Source: Rhineura floridana
Lineage: Eukaryota; Chordata; Lepidosauria; Squamata; Rhineuridae
Direction: 5' to 3'
Length of the DNA: 64,000 bases
Assembly (NCBI RefSeq): GCF_030035675.1
Contig: NC_084489.1
Location: 23,833,501-23,897,500 of the forward strand
This document shows positions 36,101-41,065 of this stretch, piece by piece. The notes beneath the pieces were generated by a model. It was not told where the DNA came from, did no database searches, and saw nothing but the letters and a program-made list of their open reading frames with translations. How positions within the stretch are numbered: position 1 is the first letter of the stretch; every line of letters starts with the position of its first letter. Made by a program: the position numbers and the translations under genes.

Positions 36101-39100
36101 GAAGGGCTATTTGTTCCACCCCTTGGGTCTTCCTGCTCCCTGAACTTTCAGTGAAGACTTTCTCCCTTGTAAAGTGAATGGCAGAGTCAGTGTTAGCCTT
36201 TCCTGCCTTGGGAGAAAGGCTTTGTATGTATTGCAGAACTTGAGTCTTATTCATTTCCATCTTCAGCAAAAATATCACCTGGGGCTTAGTGCTGAATGTC
36301 ACCAAGCCAACCCTTATGCATTTCTCCTTCACATTCAAAGAAGACACCAGCTTTTCCAAAAAGGTTTGAATCTTCTCAAATTTGGTTTGCGAAGAACCTG
36401 CATCCACTATGAACACCACATCAGCAACTGAGTCACCATCGCAAGCTGTAGTGGAGAGGAAATGCAAAATTGAATGTTGGCTATTGCTTGGCTATTTCAG
36501 GCATCTTTATAAAGGCAGTCATGAATCAATGGTGCACCCATGCGCAGCCACCCCAAACGACCTATTCTCCACTGCACTTTGATCTAGACCAGGAATGTGG
36601 AACCTTTGGCCCTCCAAATGTCTCATCATCCCTGATCATTGGCCATGAGATTGGTGGGAGCTAGAGCCCAACATCTGGAGAGCTGTAGCTTCTCCATCAC
36701 TGATCTAGAGCCAAGAGGATTTGTTCATCAGGATGAGATCTTTTTCTTGAGCAGTCATAAGATGTTGATTGCAGAGCTGACAAGTGGGATTGAATAATTT
36801 ATTGTTTTATTTTCTACTATTTTCCCATTGTGAAGCAGCATTTATATACAATAAAGGACACACTGAACTTTATTTTATTTAAAATATTTATAAAGGAGCA
36901 ACAATGGCAATTGATGACTTCATGTCAGTGGGGCAGCGGAATCCACTCCAGGTTCTAGTCTGAACTTTTGATGAGCTGTCCAAGCTGCTGAACCTATTTT
37001 AATGTTAAGTTTCAGCGCCTTGAACAGCTTATTGAAAGTTTTGCCTAAAACCTGGAGCAAATTCCACTGCTCCACTGACATAGAACCACCACCCACCACT
37101 GGTGAGCAACCATGAACTTGGAGGGTTCAATAATGTTTTCTCAAACTAGAGACATCTTGCTTGCTTCTCACTATCCCTTGAAGCACACATTATCTGGCAA
37201 CCATTCTTTTAATTTTCTGTCACAATGAAGTGACAGGAAGGGAAAGTTCAAACTCATATTTAAGGGTTGGACAAATCTGCGAATATGGGTTGTCTGAAAT
37301 GACTAGTATCTCTCTATTAAAACTAATCATATACTGTCTAAAAGTGGCTAAATATATTGAGTTCTTTTTGTGCGCCAAACTCATCCTATACACACTTGCC
37401 AGGGAATAAGTCTCATTTGAACTCAATGGGCTTACTTTTGAATGACCAATTTACTTCTGAGGATTTCACTGCAAGAAGCTGTATTAAAACAAGCTGTGAA
37501 AAATCTAGTGACCATGGTGTGGATCAGACAGTCAAGGCACCTCTATGTGATCACCAATATGATCACACACTGGTATGTTTATAACCAGATGAAGACTATG
37601 TTTATAACCAGATGGAGACTATGTGGATGCCAGATGCCAAATTAAATGACTATGTTGTGTATGTTGAATAGGCTCCTGATTATATTTGAGATGGATCAGT
37701 TTAGCACGGTTCTTTCTAACACTGCCAGCATCTTCCCTATAAATATATTTTCCACGGTATTTCATTTCTTACCTTCTAATGCTATTCCATTATTTACTTT
37801 GTTCTCAGCTGTTGTATTGGTTAAAACTTGGTTGTTGTTATTAATACCTCCATGGATGGCATCTATAATGATTCCAGAAATGTTCTGAGAAAATAAAATT
37901 AGTTCTTCTAGTCTAGGAAAAAAGAAATGAAATTGTTTCGTGGCCATCAGAATTAGTTCATCATAAGAAGCATCCTCCATCCCCAGTGCAATGACTTTCA
38001 CTCCAGCTTTCTGCAACATTTTGGCACCTTCTTCTACATCATCATGAGATGGTCGAGATGTCATAACTATCAAAATCTTGGACTTGTCACTTTCAGGGGT
38101 TGGTTTCCAATAATAGATATCATGAACCTTGTGGAGAGCATTGCCAGTTTTCAGGGGCCCACCTTTGAACACAACTTTATTTTTGATATGGTTCAACATT
38201 GGATTCTTCCCTTTATAGGTATCTAGCTGGAATTCACTGTACACATGGTCATTATATTGAGCAAGTGCAATGTGATATTCCTTAGGACCTAGTGGCAAGC
38301 TATTGATTGCTTTGCTAATAAACATTTTGACATGGCGTGAAGATGTGTTACTGCTAGCAACCAAAAAAACAATATCAGCAGACTTAGGGGCTAAAAAAGG
38401 AGAAATGAAAAGAAAAGAATTAAGTAATCCTGAAGCATTACATCTTCAAGTATTTGAGCAATGATAATATTCACATCTCACAGAACATAAGAAAATGGTG
38501 CAATAACTAAGTTTGACCATGGCAATCTAACCAGCCTGGAAGATACTTTTATAGATAATTGTGATTGTATGTGTTTTTCTGGGCTCTGAGACCAGAAAAC
38601 ATATGAAATAATAAGATCTATCTGGGTGATGTGGGAGGCAAACATCTTTACATCCTCTTCAGTTCTATACCTCTTGTCGTATAACTCTCTGAAGTCATTC
38701 AGAGTACAAATTGGTACATGAAGGAGGAAAATAGGATTGCATCTTTTGCCCAAGCCCTGATCTCCTTCTGTTCATTGGAACATGTGCATAGGAGCTTATC
38801 TGTACACATGGCAATGAATATAGGATCTAAACTAGGTGTGCGAGAACTCTGCTGAATTCAGATTTAGCTTTGGATTTTTCAATGATCTGCACATTCTCTG
38901 TCTTTGCAGAGCAATCTTGTTTGCACCAAGCTTCAGTGATTCTCTCCCAACACTGGACTTTTCCCCTCTCCAATTTTCCTTTGAATATATTGTTCTTTTA
39001 TTGGTTTTACTCACAGCACAGTACATCAGCACAGCTCTCTCTCTCTCTTTCTCTCCCACCCTCAACTCTAATAATCCAAGCTCCAAGTGGAGAGCAAGCA

Positions 39101-40364
39101 AGCCAAGCCTATAATAGCAGAGAAGGCAGCGAAGCCATTTTCCTTTTTAAAATTGGTATTTCCTTCCATTTATCAATAGTTCCTTTCATTTATCAATATT
39201 TCCTTTCAAAATATTAATATTAATATTTTGGAAGGAAAAAATAAAACCGGTAAAAGCAGTGGGTAGTGGACGAAGACCAAACTCGAATCCATACCATCTG
39301 TTAGATCAATGGAATGCTTTTGAAGCGGCACCGGCCAATGGATCCCATCCCAACTCTGAACAAACAAGCTGTACTCTCCATTTTTGCAAACACACATTCG
39401 GGGTCTATGCATGCTGGAATATATATGCATAGTTCCCTGTGCACACATTCTAATCAATGCATGGATACTGCAGGCAGGGGCAAAAAGGGTGAGTCAACAC
39501 ACACACAAATAAAAACACACACAAATGCACACAGCATTTGCATTCTGTTTGACTGTCTGTATGGGGCTTTTGTAGTTCATCTATGTTACTGATCTGTAGC
39601 ATTCATTATAATTGTGCTGTTAATCAAGGGCATAATCCCTCCCCATGCAGGTGCTGTGCTTACATGTACAGAGAGATGTGCATTGTCCATAACAGAATCC
39701 TATTTTCCACCCCCTCCACCATCTTGGCACATGTGCCCAGTCATTGCGGGAAGTATTTCATTCCAGTTATTTTATATCCTCCTGTTCAGTCAAGGACTCC
39801 CAGAGTGGCTAATGACAAGCAAAAAACCAAAAACAGGATACATTTTAGAACCTGAGAAAACAAGAGAATAAAGTTAACTAGCAGAGCAGCCAGAAATGTC
39901 AGCATTAAACAGCACTGTGCAGATCTGAAAAATATCTAAACACTCTGGGCAAATTTTAAAGTGTTGCTGAATCTGGTGCTGAAAAATCTGGTGCTGAAAA
40001 GACATCAGACTCAATTCTGGGTATGCTTTCCCGGAGAGAGCATTTCAACCTCTTGTGTGCCTCCCATATCTCTACCCAGGACTTTCCCCTCCCTCAGTCA
40101 AGGAACATGGGCTTAGGGCACTGTAATGTCTCCACATGTGGGAACTGCCCGGTGTTTTCTTCAGTTGTTCAGACTAATATACCTTTTCGTGGACTTAAGG
40201 ACTTTTTGTGGTTTTCTAGTTTCCTAGATGAGCAAACCTGATCCTTTTAAAACAAGAAAAGATTGTTGTACCTGGTTTATGAGCCATAGATGTTTGTGTC
40301 TCAGTAATTAGGAGAATAAATGCTAACAGCATCTTCATATTTTGAACACGTTTTCAAGCTTTAG
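3122..40364 (-). CDS. COL6A5: COL6A5-like (alpha5/alpha6(VI)) gene, 5' part; carries disabling lesions
   Basis: Seventeen coding exons can be read from 40338 down to 3122, giving about 1,525 codons: a signal peptide, vWA domains N7 to N1, a Cys-rich junction (RTCCCVFCKC) and the first Gly-X-Y exons. All seven vWA-coding joints are phase 1, and exon lengths are multiples of three except where noted. The layout is that of the alpha4/5/6(VI) family. Its position just 3' of a Kunitz-bearing COL6A4-like gene favours COL6A5; COL6A6 is the alternative. Two exons are damaged: N5 has one in-frame TGA, and N2 has an in-frame TAA, an in-frame TGA and a one-base deletion. If transcribed as is, the product would stop after about 613 codons, before the triple helix, so it could not form a collagen chain. 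The remaining exons are open, so inactivation would be recent. The gene continues past base 1. Confidence 0.75.
3238..3709. mobile_element. GC-rich hAT-like element with 8-bp target duplication
   Basis: It begins CAGGGCCAGCTCCAGG and ends AACCGGCCCTG, giving hAT-type CAGGGCC...GGCCCTG ends. Flanks acttggaa (3230-3237) and acttgaaa (3710-3717) are an 8-bp duplication with one mismatch. The interior is CpG-rich and has internal inverted copies of 'aagatggcggc'. It sits just upstream of the 36-bp collagen exon. Confidence 0.82.
3880..5260 (+). mobile_element. L2/CR1-type LINE, ORF2 C-terminal part and 3' end, with insertions
   Basis: Translated stretches such as WMSTNKLRLNF, SRLDYCN-like RLDQCNVLYMG and LALKPLSGLDPGYL are typical of the end of L2/CR1 ORF2. 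A T-rich tail follows near 5140-5260, ending gctgccctgggac. The copy is decayed, interrupted by a dispersed repeat near 4363-4500, by unknown sequence near 4690-4900 and by a reversed LINE end near 5020-5110. Confidence 0.65.
4363..4500 (+). mobile_element. Dispersed 'aagaacataagaagagcc' repeat, inserted in a LINE
   Basis: The repeat runs from aagaacataagaagagcctg through ccaaccagatgcttatggaa to gagtgcaagagcactctcac. The LINE reading resumes on the other side at gtgttggtgattgcattaaa, so it is younger than the LINE. Related copies lie near 6999, 12169 and 43158. I recognise the family as common in squamates but cannot class it. Confidence 0.65.
5998..6324. mobile_element. hAT-like non-autonomous element, worn
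   Basis: Imperfect inverted ends (GAGGGGTGGGCAAG and TTCGCCACCCCAG) enclose about 330 bp. A related but more decayed copy appears near 53300-53525. No clean target duplication is visible. Confidence 0.5.
6892..6945 (-). CDS. COL6A5: COL6A5-like collagen exon, 54 bp
   Basis: Six triplets, GER GPR GHP GFP GSK GSR, lie between acceptor 'ttttttctccag' and donor 'gtaagaaat'. The pattern and length are standard for a collagen exon. Confidence 0.9.
6998..7095 (+). mobile_element. Dispersed 'aagaacataagaagagcc' repeat, 5' fragment
   Basis: It starts aagaacataagaagagccct and ends near cctatgggagcccttgtgg. Same family as the copies at 4363, 12169 and 43158. Confidence 0.65.
7905..8060. repeat. Short inverted MITE of the 'caatcctatacatg...agtaag' family
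   Basis: It holds paired motifs such as tcaattgaatttactccc and cattgaatttaatgggaca, a palindromic core shared with the copies at 11000, 11233, 12479, 27660, 54260, 54690 and 60787. Its ends are worn. Confidence 0.5.
8449..8521. repeat. Short hAT-like MITE
   Basis: Inverted ends cagtggtcaggaatctgtga and ccacaggttctccattgctg with a central 'ccctccag' belong to the same broad family as the copies at 49418 and 60297. Confidence 0.5.
9300..9640. repeat. Unclassified interspersed repeat with perfect 13-bp hairpin
   Basis: A region of moderate CG content contains tcacctgacatca at 9551-9563 and its exact complement at 9567-9579, with a 3-bp loop. The surrounding sequence looks like a DNA-transposon remnant but I could not define its ends. 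Confidence 0.4.
10125..10187 (-). CDS. COL6A5: COL6A5-like collagen exon, 63 bp
   Basis: Seven triplets, GSP GPR GLP GER GEK GFQ GDP, lie between acceptor 'attctttaaag' and donor 'gtaagtttt'. Proline is frequent in X and Y. About 2.9 kb of intron precedes it; another small collagen exon could be hidden there. Confidence 0.92.
11000..11115. repeat. Short palindromic MITE, 'agtcctactcagagtagac' family
   Basis: Left arm gtattcaatactagtcctac and right arm gagtaggacttagttgaaga are inverted copies around 'ggttgattaatttcaatggg'. A similar copy lies at 54255-54345. Confidence 0.6.
11233..11340. repeat. Short palindromic MITE, 'cacaatcctatgcac' family
   Basis: Ends cttacagcacaatcctatgc and tgtgtaggactgcagcttta are inverted to each other, with the core attgccattgatttgggc between them. 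It is a typical member of the window's most frequent short repeat. Confidence 0.6.
11995..12060 (-). mobile_element. L2/CR1-type LINE, extreme 3' end
   Basis: The sequence ttatttatttattaaattta then taccccgccttatagcc is the reverse of a LINE 3' end of the type 'ggcggtataaatttaataaa'. Confidence 0.6.
12169..12478 (+). mobile_element. Dispersed 'aagaacataagaaaagcc' repeat, long copy
   Basis: The longest copy in the window, from aagaacataagaaaagccct through gtttgcc-like 'gttgcctctgattctggag' to cttcttaaaagctatctaa-type sequence near 12430. It ends near 12478 where a MITE begins. Confidence 0.65.
12479..12855. repeat. Short MITE split by a SINE
   Basis: The left part (12479-12530) reads caatccaaatctactcagaa and ends at ggggttta; the right part (12828-12855) reads aagtggagttatgattgcag. 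Together they make one ordinary member of the 'caatcctactcagaagtaag' family, so the SINE between them inserted later. Confidence 0.65.
12534..12827 (+). mobile_element. Sauria-type SINE, near full length
   Basis: A tRNA-like head with B-box cggtcagagttcgattcc is followed by the body 'gtaaagaaaggctggggaag' and 'agtcggaaacgactcgcac', ending in gacacctttacctttacctt. That end matches the 3' end of BovB LINEs, which mobilise Sauria SINEs. The family is specific to squamates. The copy is close to complete and hence fairly young. Confidence 0.85.
13101..13127 (-). CDS. COL6A5: COL6A5-like collagen exon, 27 bp
   Basis: Three triplets, GQR GII GRK, form a 27-bp exon with acceptor 'ctttttcag' and donor 'gtacagaaa'. 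Such 27-bp exons occur early in the collagen VI triple helix. The exon is short but exact in phase and pattern. Confidence 0.82.
13240..13311 (-). CDS. COL6A5: COL6A5-like collagen exon, 72 bp
   Basis: Eight triplets, GQR GCP GPD GEK GYP GCK GNR GPK, lie between acceptor 'tgttatcag' and donor 'gtaaacatc'. Two cysteines occur in X or Y positions; a helix cysteine in this region is used for interchain or assembly disulfides in collagen VI, here inferred only from position. Confidence 0.92.
13525..13690 (+). mobile_element. L2/CR1-type LINE, ORF2 fragment
   Basis: Translation gives LNRSLEAVLVWMRPNKIKLN and then PDKIEVLLVGTD, the conserved segment after the reverse transcriptase core. It lies between two collagen exons on the opposite strand. 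The stretch after it (to about 13860) is another unclassified repeat. Confidence 0.7.
13899..13952 (-). CDS. COL6A5: COL6A5-like collagen exon, 54 bp
   Basis: Six uninterrupted triplets, GLQ GVK GSP GHL GEE GEP, lie between acceptor 'atttcag' and donor 'gtaagc'. The 54-bp length and the start on a complete Gly codon are classic for collagen exons. It joins the previous exon in phase 0. Confidence 0.92.
14074..14166 (-). CDS. COL6A5: COL6A5-like exon: Cys-rich junction and start of triple helix
   Basis: This 93-bp exon, phase 0/0 (acceptor 'tttctaag', donor 'gtaaggatc'), encodes ANIAERTCCCVFCKCIGEEG and then GEGGDRGRHGMK. The CCCVFCKC cluster marks the junction between the N1 domain and the collagenous region in alpha3/5/6(VI) chains. 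The first Gly-X-Y triplets follow it. Confidence 0.92.
14350..14828 (+). mobile_element. L2/CR1-type LINE, end of ORF2 and 3' UTR
   Basis: The peptide TPVLWNSLPIDINQVSLQFV and the following KSFCFGKPA-like sequence are the C-terminus of L2-type ORF2. A T-rich 3' UTR with accgcttggagaaattt and a final aaataaataaat follows. Confidence 0.75.
15765..15910 (-). CDS. COL6A5: COL6A5-like exon: N1 vWA domain, third part
   Basis: This 146-bp exon (acceptor 'ctgtttaaacag-type' tract, donor 'gtaacttg') runs from phase 1 to phase 0. It reads LDALITVVLEGAANFNDLQY, then IEFGKGFGYRTQLNIGLRNI and ASQLFKYI. The IEFGKGF-Y-QLNIGMR-type string is typical of the end of N1. The intron before it is about 3.7 kb. 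Confidence 0.9.
16325..16410. repeat. Short palindromic MITE, 'ggggcagtggaatc' family
   Basis: The arms gggcagtggaatctgctcca and ggatttcactgccccactaa are inverted around 'gttttagtccagactaaacc'. A second copy is at 36930-37085. Confidence 0.6.
17560..17600 (-). mobile_element. LINE 3' end stub
   Basis: The motif gatttatttatatcccaccc followed by ttcctccc is the same reversed LINE end seen at 225 and 43715. Confidence 0.5.
17672..18002 (+). mobile_element. tRNA-derived squamate SINE, interrupted by a MITE
   Basis: The head 'acagtagcttagtcgtagag' with B-box aggtttgatccctgg, body 'ggctgggagagactccctg' and end ctcagtataaggcagcttcc define the SINE. It is split at 17797-17936 by a hAT-like MITE; the SINE sequence 'gtagacaatactgagctag' resumes after it. 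Confidence 0.8.
17797..17936. repeat. hAT-like palindromic MITE nested in a SINE
   Basis: The arms ccagcctttcccaaccagtc and actggttgggaaaggccgct are inverted, and the core holds 'ttggactacaactcccatca' with its inverse. Flanks actgtaga and gctgtaga form an 8-bp target duplication with one mismatch, the hAT length. Confidence 0.8.
18385..19165 (+). mobile_element. LTR-retrotransposon-like fossil (probable solo LTR or leader fragment)
   Basis: About 780 bp begins near cctgtcatggccccgtcgga and has an acidic, Ser/Pro-rich reading stretch, followed by a 'ccttaaaagacaaacc' and 'gcttgttgctgactac' region like that of an LTR. A similar acidic stretch starts at a 'gtgtcatgagccccgcgg' in the fossil at 44400-44790 on the other strand. 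The family and exact ends are uncertain; treat as an old, incomplete copy. Confidence 0.4.
19215..19352. repeat. hAT-like palindromic MITE
   Basis: Arms catttcccaacctttgggtg and cccaaaggttgggaaaggca are inverted around 'gttgctggactacagttccc'. Same family as the copies at 17797 and 31017. Confidence 0.75.
19578..19656 (-). CDS. COL6A5: COL6A5-like exon: N1 vWA domain, second part
   Basis: This 79-bp exon (acceptor 'aactttcctttag', donor 'gtacatgtc') runs from phase 0 to phase 1. It encodes VLLVFSDGLDDDIEILEQKS followed by DELKQKG. The motif LLVFSDGLDDD is the highly conserved beta-strand and metal-site loop of N1. It is too short to be found by length alone and rests on the motif, splice sites and phase. 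Confidence 0.9.
19756..20144 (-). CDS. COL6A5: COL6A5-like exon: N1 vWA domain, first part
   Basis: This 389-bp exon (acceptor 'ccttttactgtcag', donor 'gtatgctgt') enters in phase 1 and leaves in phase 0. It reads IVYGNSVLFSPPHKIACFMD, then VVVGIDVSSQ (the N1 version of the MIDAS strand) and ends DSLWETFQIKSANQRK. These are diagnostic of the N1 domain next to the triple helix in alpha3-like collagen VI chains. In the family N1 is split over several exons, unlike N2-N7, and that is what is seen. The phase fits the N2 exon only if the missing base there is restored, independent support for that deletion. Confidence 0.88.
20677..21242 (-). pseudogene. COL6A5: COL6A5-like exon: N2 vWA domain, disrupted (TAA, TGA, -1 frameshift)
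   Basis: Acceptor 'atctcttttgcag' and donor 'gtaagtatt' are intact, but the exon is 566 bp, one short of a multiple of three, while its neighbours are all in phase. It starts ECGIPADLVFLIDGSNSI with a full MIDAS, then hits TAA at 21075-21073 (family has an acidic residue before FSLD) and TGA at 20886-20884 (after QQILLVITDG). Near the end a run of seven A residues (20722-20716) appears to have lost one base; past it the family-like LVDDICEEEY is in the other frame. Three independent lesions in one exon argue for loss of function rather than one base-call error. A retrotransposon begins about 45 bp upstream of the acceptor. Confidence 0.85.
22054..22107 (+). repeat. AT-rich (TAAA/TAAG)n simple repeat inside the Ngaro-type element
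   Basis: The tract is made of repeated taaa and taag units with a few interruptions. It lies in the non-coding leader of the element between its left end and the gag-like region. Confidence 0.7.
23718..25279 (+). mobile_element. Reverse transcriptase and RNase H region of the Ngaro-type fossil
   Basis: The reverse transcriptase part shows family blocks such as YRLIHNLSFPKGASVND, KCDIKSAFRLLPVHPED and AMPMGCSVSCTAFEAF, close to DIRS/Ngaro enzymes and unlike LINE enzymes. The RNase H part contains PVHSDAAGCIGFGVIF and HVPGLQNTVADALSR, the usual end block. Together they would copy the RNA into DNA in the source element. This copy is degraded. Confidence 0.8.
25261..26163 (+). mobile_element. 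Tyrosine recombinase region of the Ngaro-type fossil
   Basis: The region begins with a core-binding-like segment (LAPSTQNAYERSFAKF) and ends with the catalytic-domain signature HSFRIGAVTAAALVG followed by IGKWRSDAFKSYVRF. A tyrosine recombinase replaces the DDE integrase in the DIRS order and explains why no target duplication is expected. It overlaps the end of the RNase H region, as is usual in the group. It is not intact. Confidence 0.8.
26172..26798 (+). mobile_element. SGNH-hydrolase-like region of the Ngaro-type fossil
   Basis: About 208 codons follow the recombinase in an open frame. Features resembling SGNH/GDSL hydrolases are an early CGHSIVFW block, HLGENDL in the middle and DRVHLSEQGCDLFLEDL near the end (the Asp-x-x-His type block). 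Vertebrate Ngaro elements are known to carry such a hydrolase of unclear function. It is the part of this element that looks best preserved. Confidence 0.65.
27655..27768. repeat. Short palindromic MITE
   Basis: Paired motifs ctaagtcatactcagagtag and ggcctactgtgagtataact are inverted around 'atttatttcaatgggcc'. It belongs to the common short family of this window. Confidence 0.5.
28235..28450 (+). mobile_element. tRNA-derived SINE, diverged copy
   Basis: The head gcatagtggttagaatgctg and 'gggagaccaaaattcaaata' are the A- and B-box region, followed by catgaagcttactgtatgat. The 3' part reads tgccttgagctccttgaagg. It abuts the donor of the N3 exon, with only a CA-repeat in between. Confidence 0.65.
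28452..28466 (+). repeat. (CA)n microsatellite next to the N3 donor
   Basis: A short CA run about 10 bases from the splice donor of the N3 exon. Confidence 0.75.
28478..29053 (-). CDS. COL6A5: COL6A5-like exon: N3 vWA domain
   Basis: This 576-bp exon (acceptor ttattctttcag, donor gtaggtgga, phase 1/1) is open. It starts ECRRIERLDIVFVVDGSGSI, with a full DxSxS MIDAS (D-G-S-G-S), and has VPQVLIVITDGDSHNTAEL with the second metal-site aspartate. YTAKALRHSEGLFSEEHGSR supplies the conserved threonine loop. It is one of only two N-domains in this gene with an intact MIDAS; the other, N2, is disrupted. A CA-repeat lies just inside the next intron. Confidence 0.88.
29637..30083. mobile_element. TIR element, copy 1 of 3
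   Basis: It begins aggggtggaaagatgggtgt and ends gaatttctccccatccctaa, an imperfect inverted end. Inside are 'catttttccagtcttaaatt', 'catttttgtaaacattgctt' and 'tttcaaaggatggctatg', shared with the copies at 31215 and 33893. It is non-coding. Confidence 0.65.
31017..31164. repeat. hAT-like palindromic MITE, well preserved
   Basis: Arms ggcagcctttcccaaccagt and actggttgggaaaggctgcc are exact inverses, and most of the 148 bp can fold back. The core contains 'ggagtacaattcccatcttt'. The quality suggests a recent copy. Confidence 0.82.
31215..31620. mobile_element. TIR element, copy 2 of 3
   Basis: It shares 'ctgtttctcacttttccaat', 'tatgaaaattcaccaacact' and 'tttcaaaggatggctgtgtt' with the copies at 29637 and 33893. 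The ends are worn, the right one most. Confidence 0.6.
31876..32433 (-). CDS. COL6A5: COL6A5-like exon: N4 vWA domain
   Basis: This 558-bp exon (acceptor cttctcctaacag, donor gtgagtaca, phase 1/1) is open throughout. Landmarks are ACKEKKADILFLVESSG, RIGPENFAKMKAFMIELVNK, MGQNPLTGGALQFVFNYF, ILILITDGEGQD and EMVFFVEGFDVLKHLESEI. The MIDAS start is E-S-S-G-R, with Glu replacing the metal-binding Asp and Arg replacing the last Ser, so it is degenerate. The end IFGICSPYD-type junction (LFGICSPYDG) matches the family. Confidence 0.85.
32618..32782 (+). mobile_element. tRNA-derived SINE, 3' part
   Basis: It reads ccatgaagctcactgggtga and ttgagccagccagcggctct, then ends near gtggagtataaaaataaata. 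The head is missing. Confidence 0.6.
33253..33813 (-). CDS. COL6A5: COL6A5-like exon: N5 vWA domain with in-frame TGA
   Basis: This 561-bp exon (acceptor cttccccatag, donor gtaagatgg, phase 1/1) begins GCVVTEEADIYFLIDGSSY. It includes VRFGVVQYAEINELEFGLEE, IRQLGGSPHTGAALTF and PCHLIVLTHRKSEDHVEGAA. A TGA lies in frame at 33274-33272, seven codons before the donor, within KNDVV-stop-EICAVE. Relatives have a glutamine-type residue or other sense codon there and the downstream residues EIC are family-like, so the frame is right and the stop is real in this sequence. One transition from CGA would explain it. The lesion spares nearly all of the domain but would cut the protein at about 613 residues. 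Sequencing error remains possible. Confidence 0.85.
33893..34562. mobile_element. TIR element, copy 3 of 3, split by a SINE
   Basis: The left part (33893-34050) starts aggggtgggtgaattcttta; the right part (34270-34562) ends gaatttctttccccatcctt. The inner motifs match copies 1 and 2. A SINE (34051-34275) separates the halves and is therefore younger. Confidence 0.7.
34051..34275 (+). mobile_element. tRNA-derived SINE nested in a TIR element
   Basis: It is nearly complete: agccagtgtggtgtagtggt (A-box region), gagttcgaatccccacatag (B-box region) and ggtcgccataagtcgggatc near the end. The tail is CA-rich. Copies of the same family are at 59400 and, reversed, 43515. Confidence 0.8.
35831..36445 (-). 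CDS. COL6A5: COL6A5-like exon: N6 vWA domain
   Basis: This 615-bp exon has acceptor 'ctccactacag' and donor 'gtaacttg', phase 1/1. It starts ACDGDSVADVVFIVDAG and carries CIRVGLVTFSTKPQVIF, IQSLSPKAGKANTDSAI and VTVFAIGIEGANATQLARVA, the standard order of a collagen VI N-domain. The MIDAS reads D-A-G-S-S, lacking the first serine of DxSxS. The open frame extends well past the donor to 35367, but that read-through has no vWA similarity, so I place the exon end at the phase-consistent GT inside AGAGGT at 35831. Confidence 0.82.
36592..36705. repeat. hAT-like MITE, worn
   Basis: It holds ggaacctttggccctccaaa and the reverse-type ccaacatctggagagctgta, as in the copies at 49418 and 60297. Confidence 0.55.
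36930..37085. repeat. Palindromic MITE, 'ggggcagcggaatcc' family
   Basis: Arms tggggcagcggaatccactc and gcaaattccactgctccact are inverted. It resembles the shorter copy at 16325 but keeps a longer centre with 'tgagctgtccaagctgctga'. Confidence 0.6.
37773..38390 (-). CDS. COL6A5: COL6A5-like exon: N7 vWA domain
   Basis: This 618-bp exon (acceptor ctccttttttag, donor gtaagaaat, phase 1/1) encodes a whole vWA domain. Family landmarks are ADIVFLVASSN at strand A, IALAQYNDHVYSEFQLDTYK, KGKNPMLNH and ILIVMTSRPSHDDVEEGAK, with a C-terminal FSQNISGIIIDAI helix. The MIDAS aspartate is replaced by Ala (V-A-S-S-N), so this domain should not bind metal. It is followed by a short Asn-rich linker (INNNNQVLTNTT). 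The frame is fully open. Confidence 0.85.
39029..39056 (+). repeat. (CT)n simple repeat
   Basis: A run of ctctctctctctttctctcc in the intron between the signal-peptide exon and N7. Confidence 0.8.
40272..40364 (-). CDS. COL6A5: COL6A5-like first coding exon: start codon and signal peptide
   Basis: The minus strand has a strong acceptor (a pyrimidine-rich stretch ending cccttcacag) placing the exon start at 40364, 26 bases of 5' UTR, then ATG at 40338 and a second in-frame ATG at 40332. The 22 codons before the donor 'gtacaa' give MKMLLAFILLITETQTSMAH and two more residues. This has a basic start, a hydrophobic core (LLAFILLI) and a polar end, as in a secretion signal. The exon ends in phase 1 and joins N7 as A-P-K-S-A-D. 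The acceptor implies a non-coding first exon further right, which I could not locate. Confidence 0.82.
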
Positions 40365-40959
40365 CTGTGAAGGGAAAATGTAAAATCTCATGTATCGGTT
40401 TTCATGCAGCCATTGCGGTTTATCTTTGAATCTGTTGTCTGAAGTAACTATTTCCTCTTCCTTCATGGTGGGCCATCCCTATATATTCCATTCAGGTCAG
40501 GACTCCTATAACGACAGGATCAGAAGTTATGGGAGAGGTGTGGGAGCAAGAGCCTGACATCTCCTCCTCCTCTCCCCCAATAATGGCTAGAAACCAGAAC
40601 ACCTTCAGATTTCATGTTTCTACACACACACACCCTAGAGGAGGCATTCAATAAAGTCGGCTGGGAAAACTCATGACACGTTGACATTAGACATCTTCAG
40701 AAGGACACCTTATCTGTTCTTCCAATCTATGAGGGGGAGCAGGACACAGCAAACATCAGCAGGGAGGGAGCCTTCAGGCCCCATCTCTGCAGACATTCCT
40801 GCTGTGCAGAGACCAGGGGCTGGAGCTAATTGCTACACATGATGTAGGGGCTGGGCCAGTTGCCACAGCTCCACTTTCCCATCATGCTTTGAGAGAACAG
40901 GCCTATAGTGTCACATGTTTTATAGTACTAGGTCTGCGTTCACCCACATGACCCTCTTC

Positions 40960-41065
40960 AGTTGGACTCCAACTCTCATCAGGCCCAACCAGCTCAGCCA
41001 TGTAATGTTGGGGCTAATGGGAGATGTAGTCCAAAATATCTGGAGGGCACCAGGTTGATGAAAAA
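40960..41065. repeat. hAT-like MITE, worn
   Basis: Motifs ttggactccaactctcatca and gggagatgtagtccaaaata are inverted around 'ccatgtaatgttggggct'. It lies upstream of the COL6A5-like gene. Confidence 0.55.

Noticed and set aside
40335-40466. A 43-codon upstream ORF with good start context whose stop overlaps the COL6A5-like start codon (ATGA)
   Set aside because: A strong splice acceptor (cccttcacag) lies inside it at 40365, so the upstream part is most likely intron and the ORF is not in the mRNA.
40479-40485. TATA-like 'tatatag' on the minus strand upstream of the signal-peptide exon
   Set aside because: The acceptor at 40365 implies a separate first exon further away, so a promoter here is unlikely.
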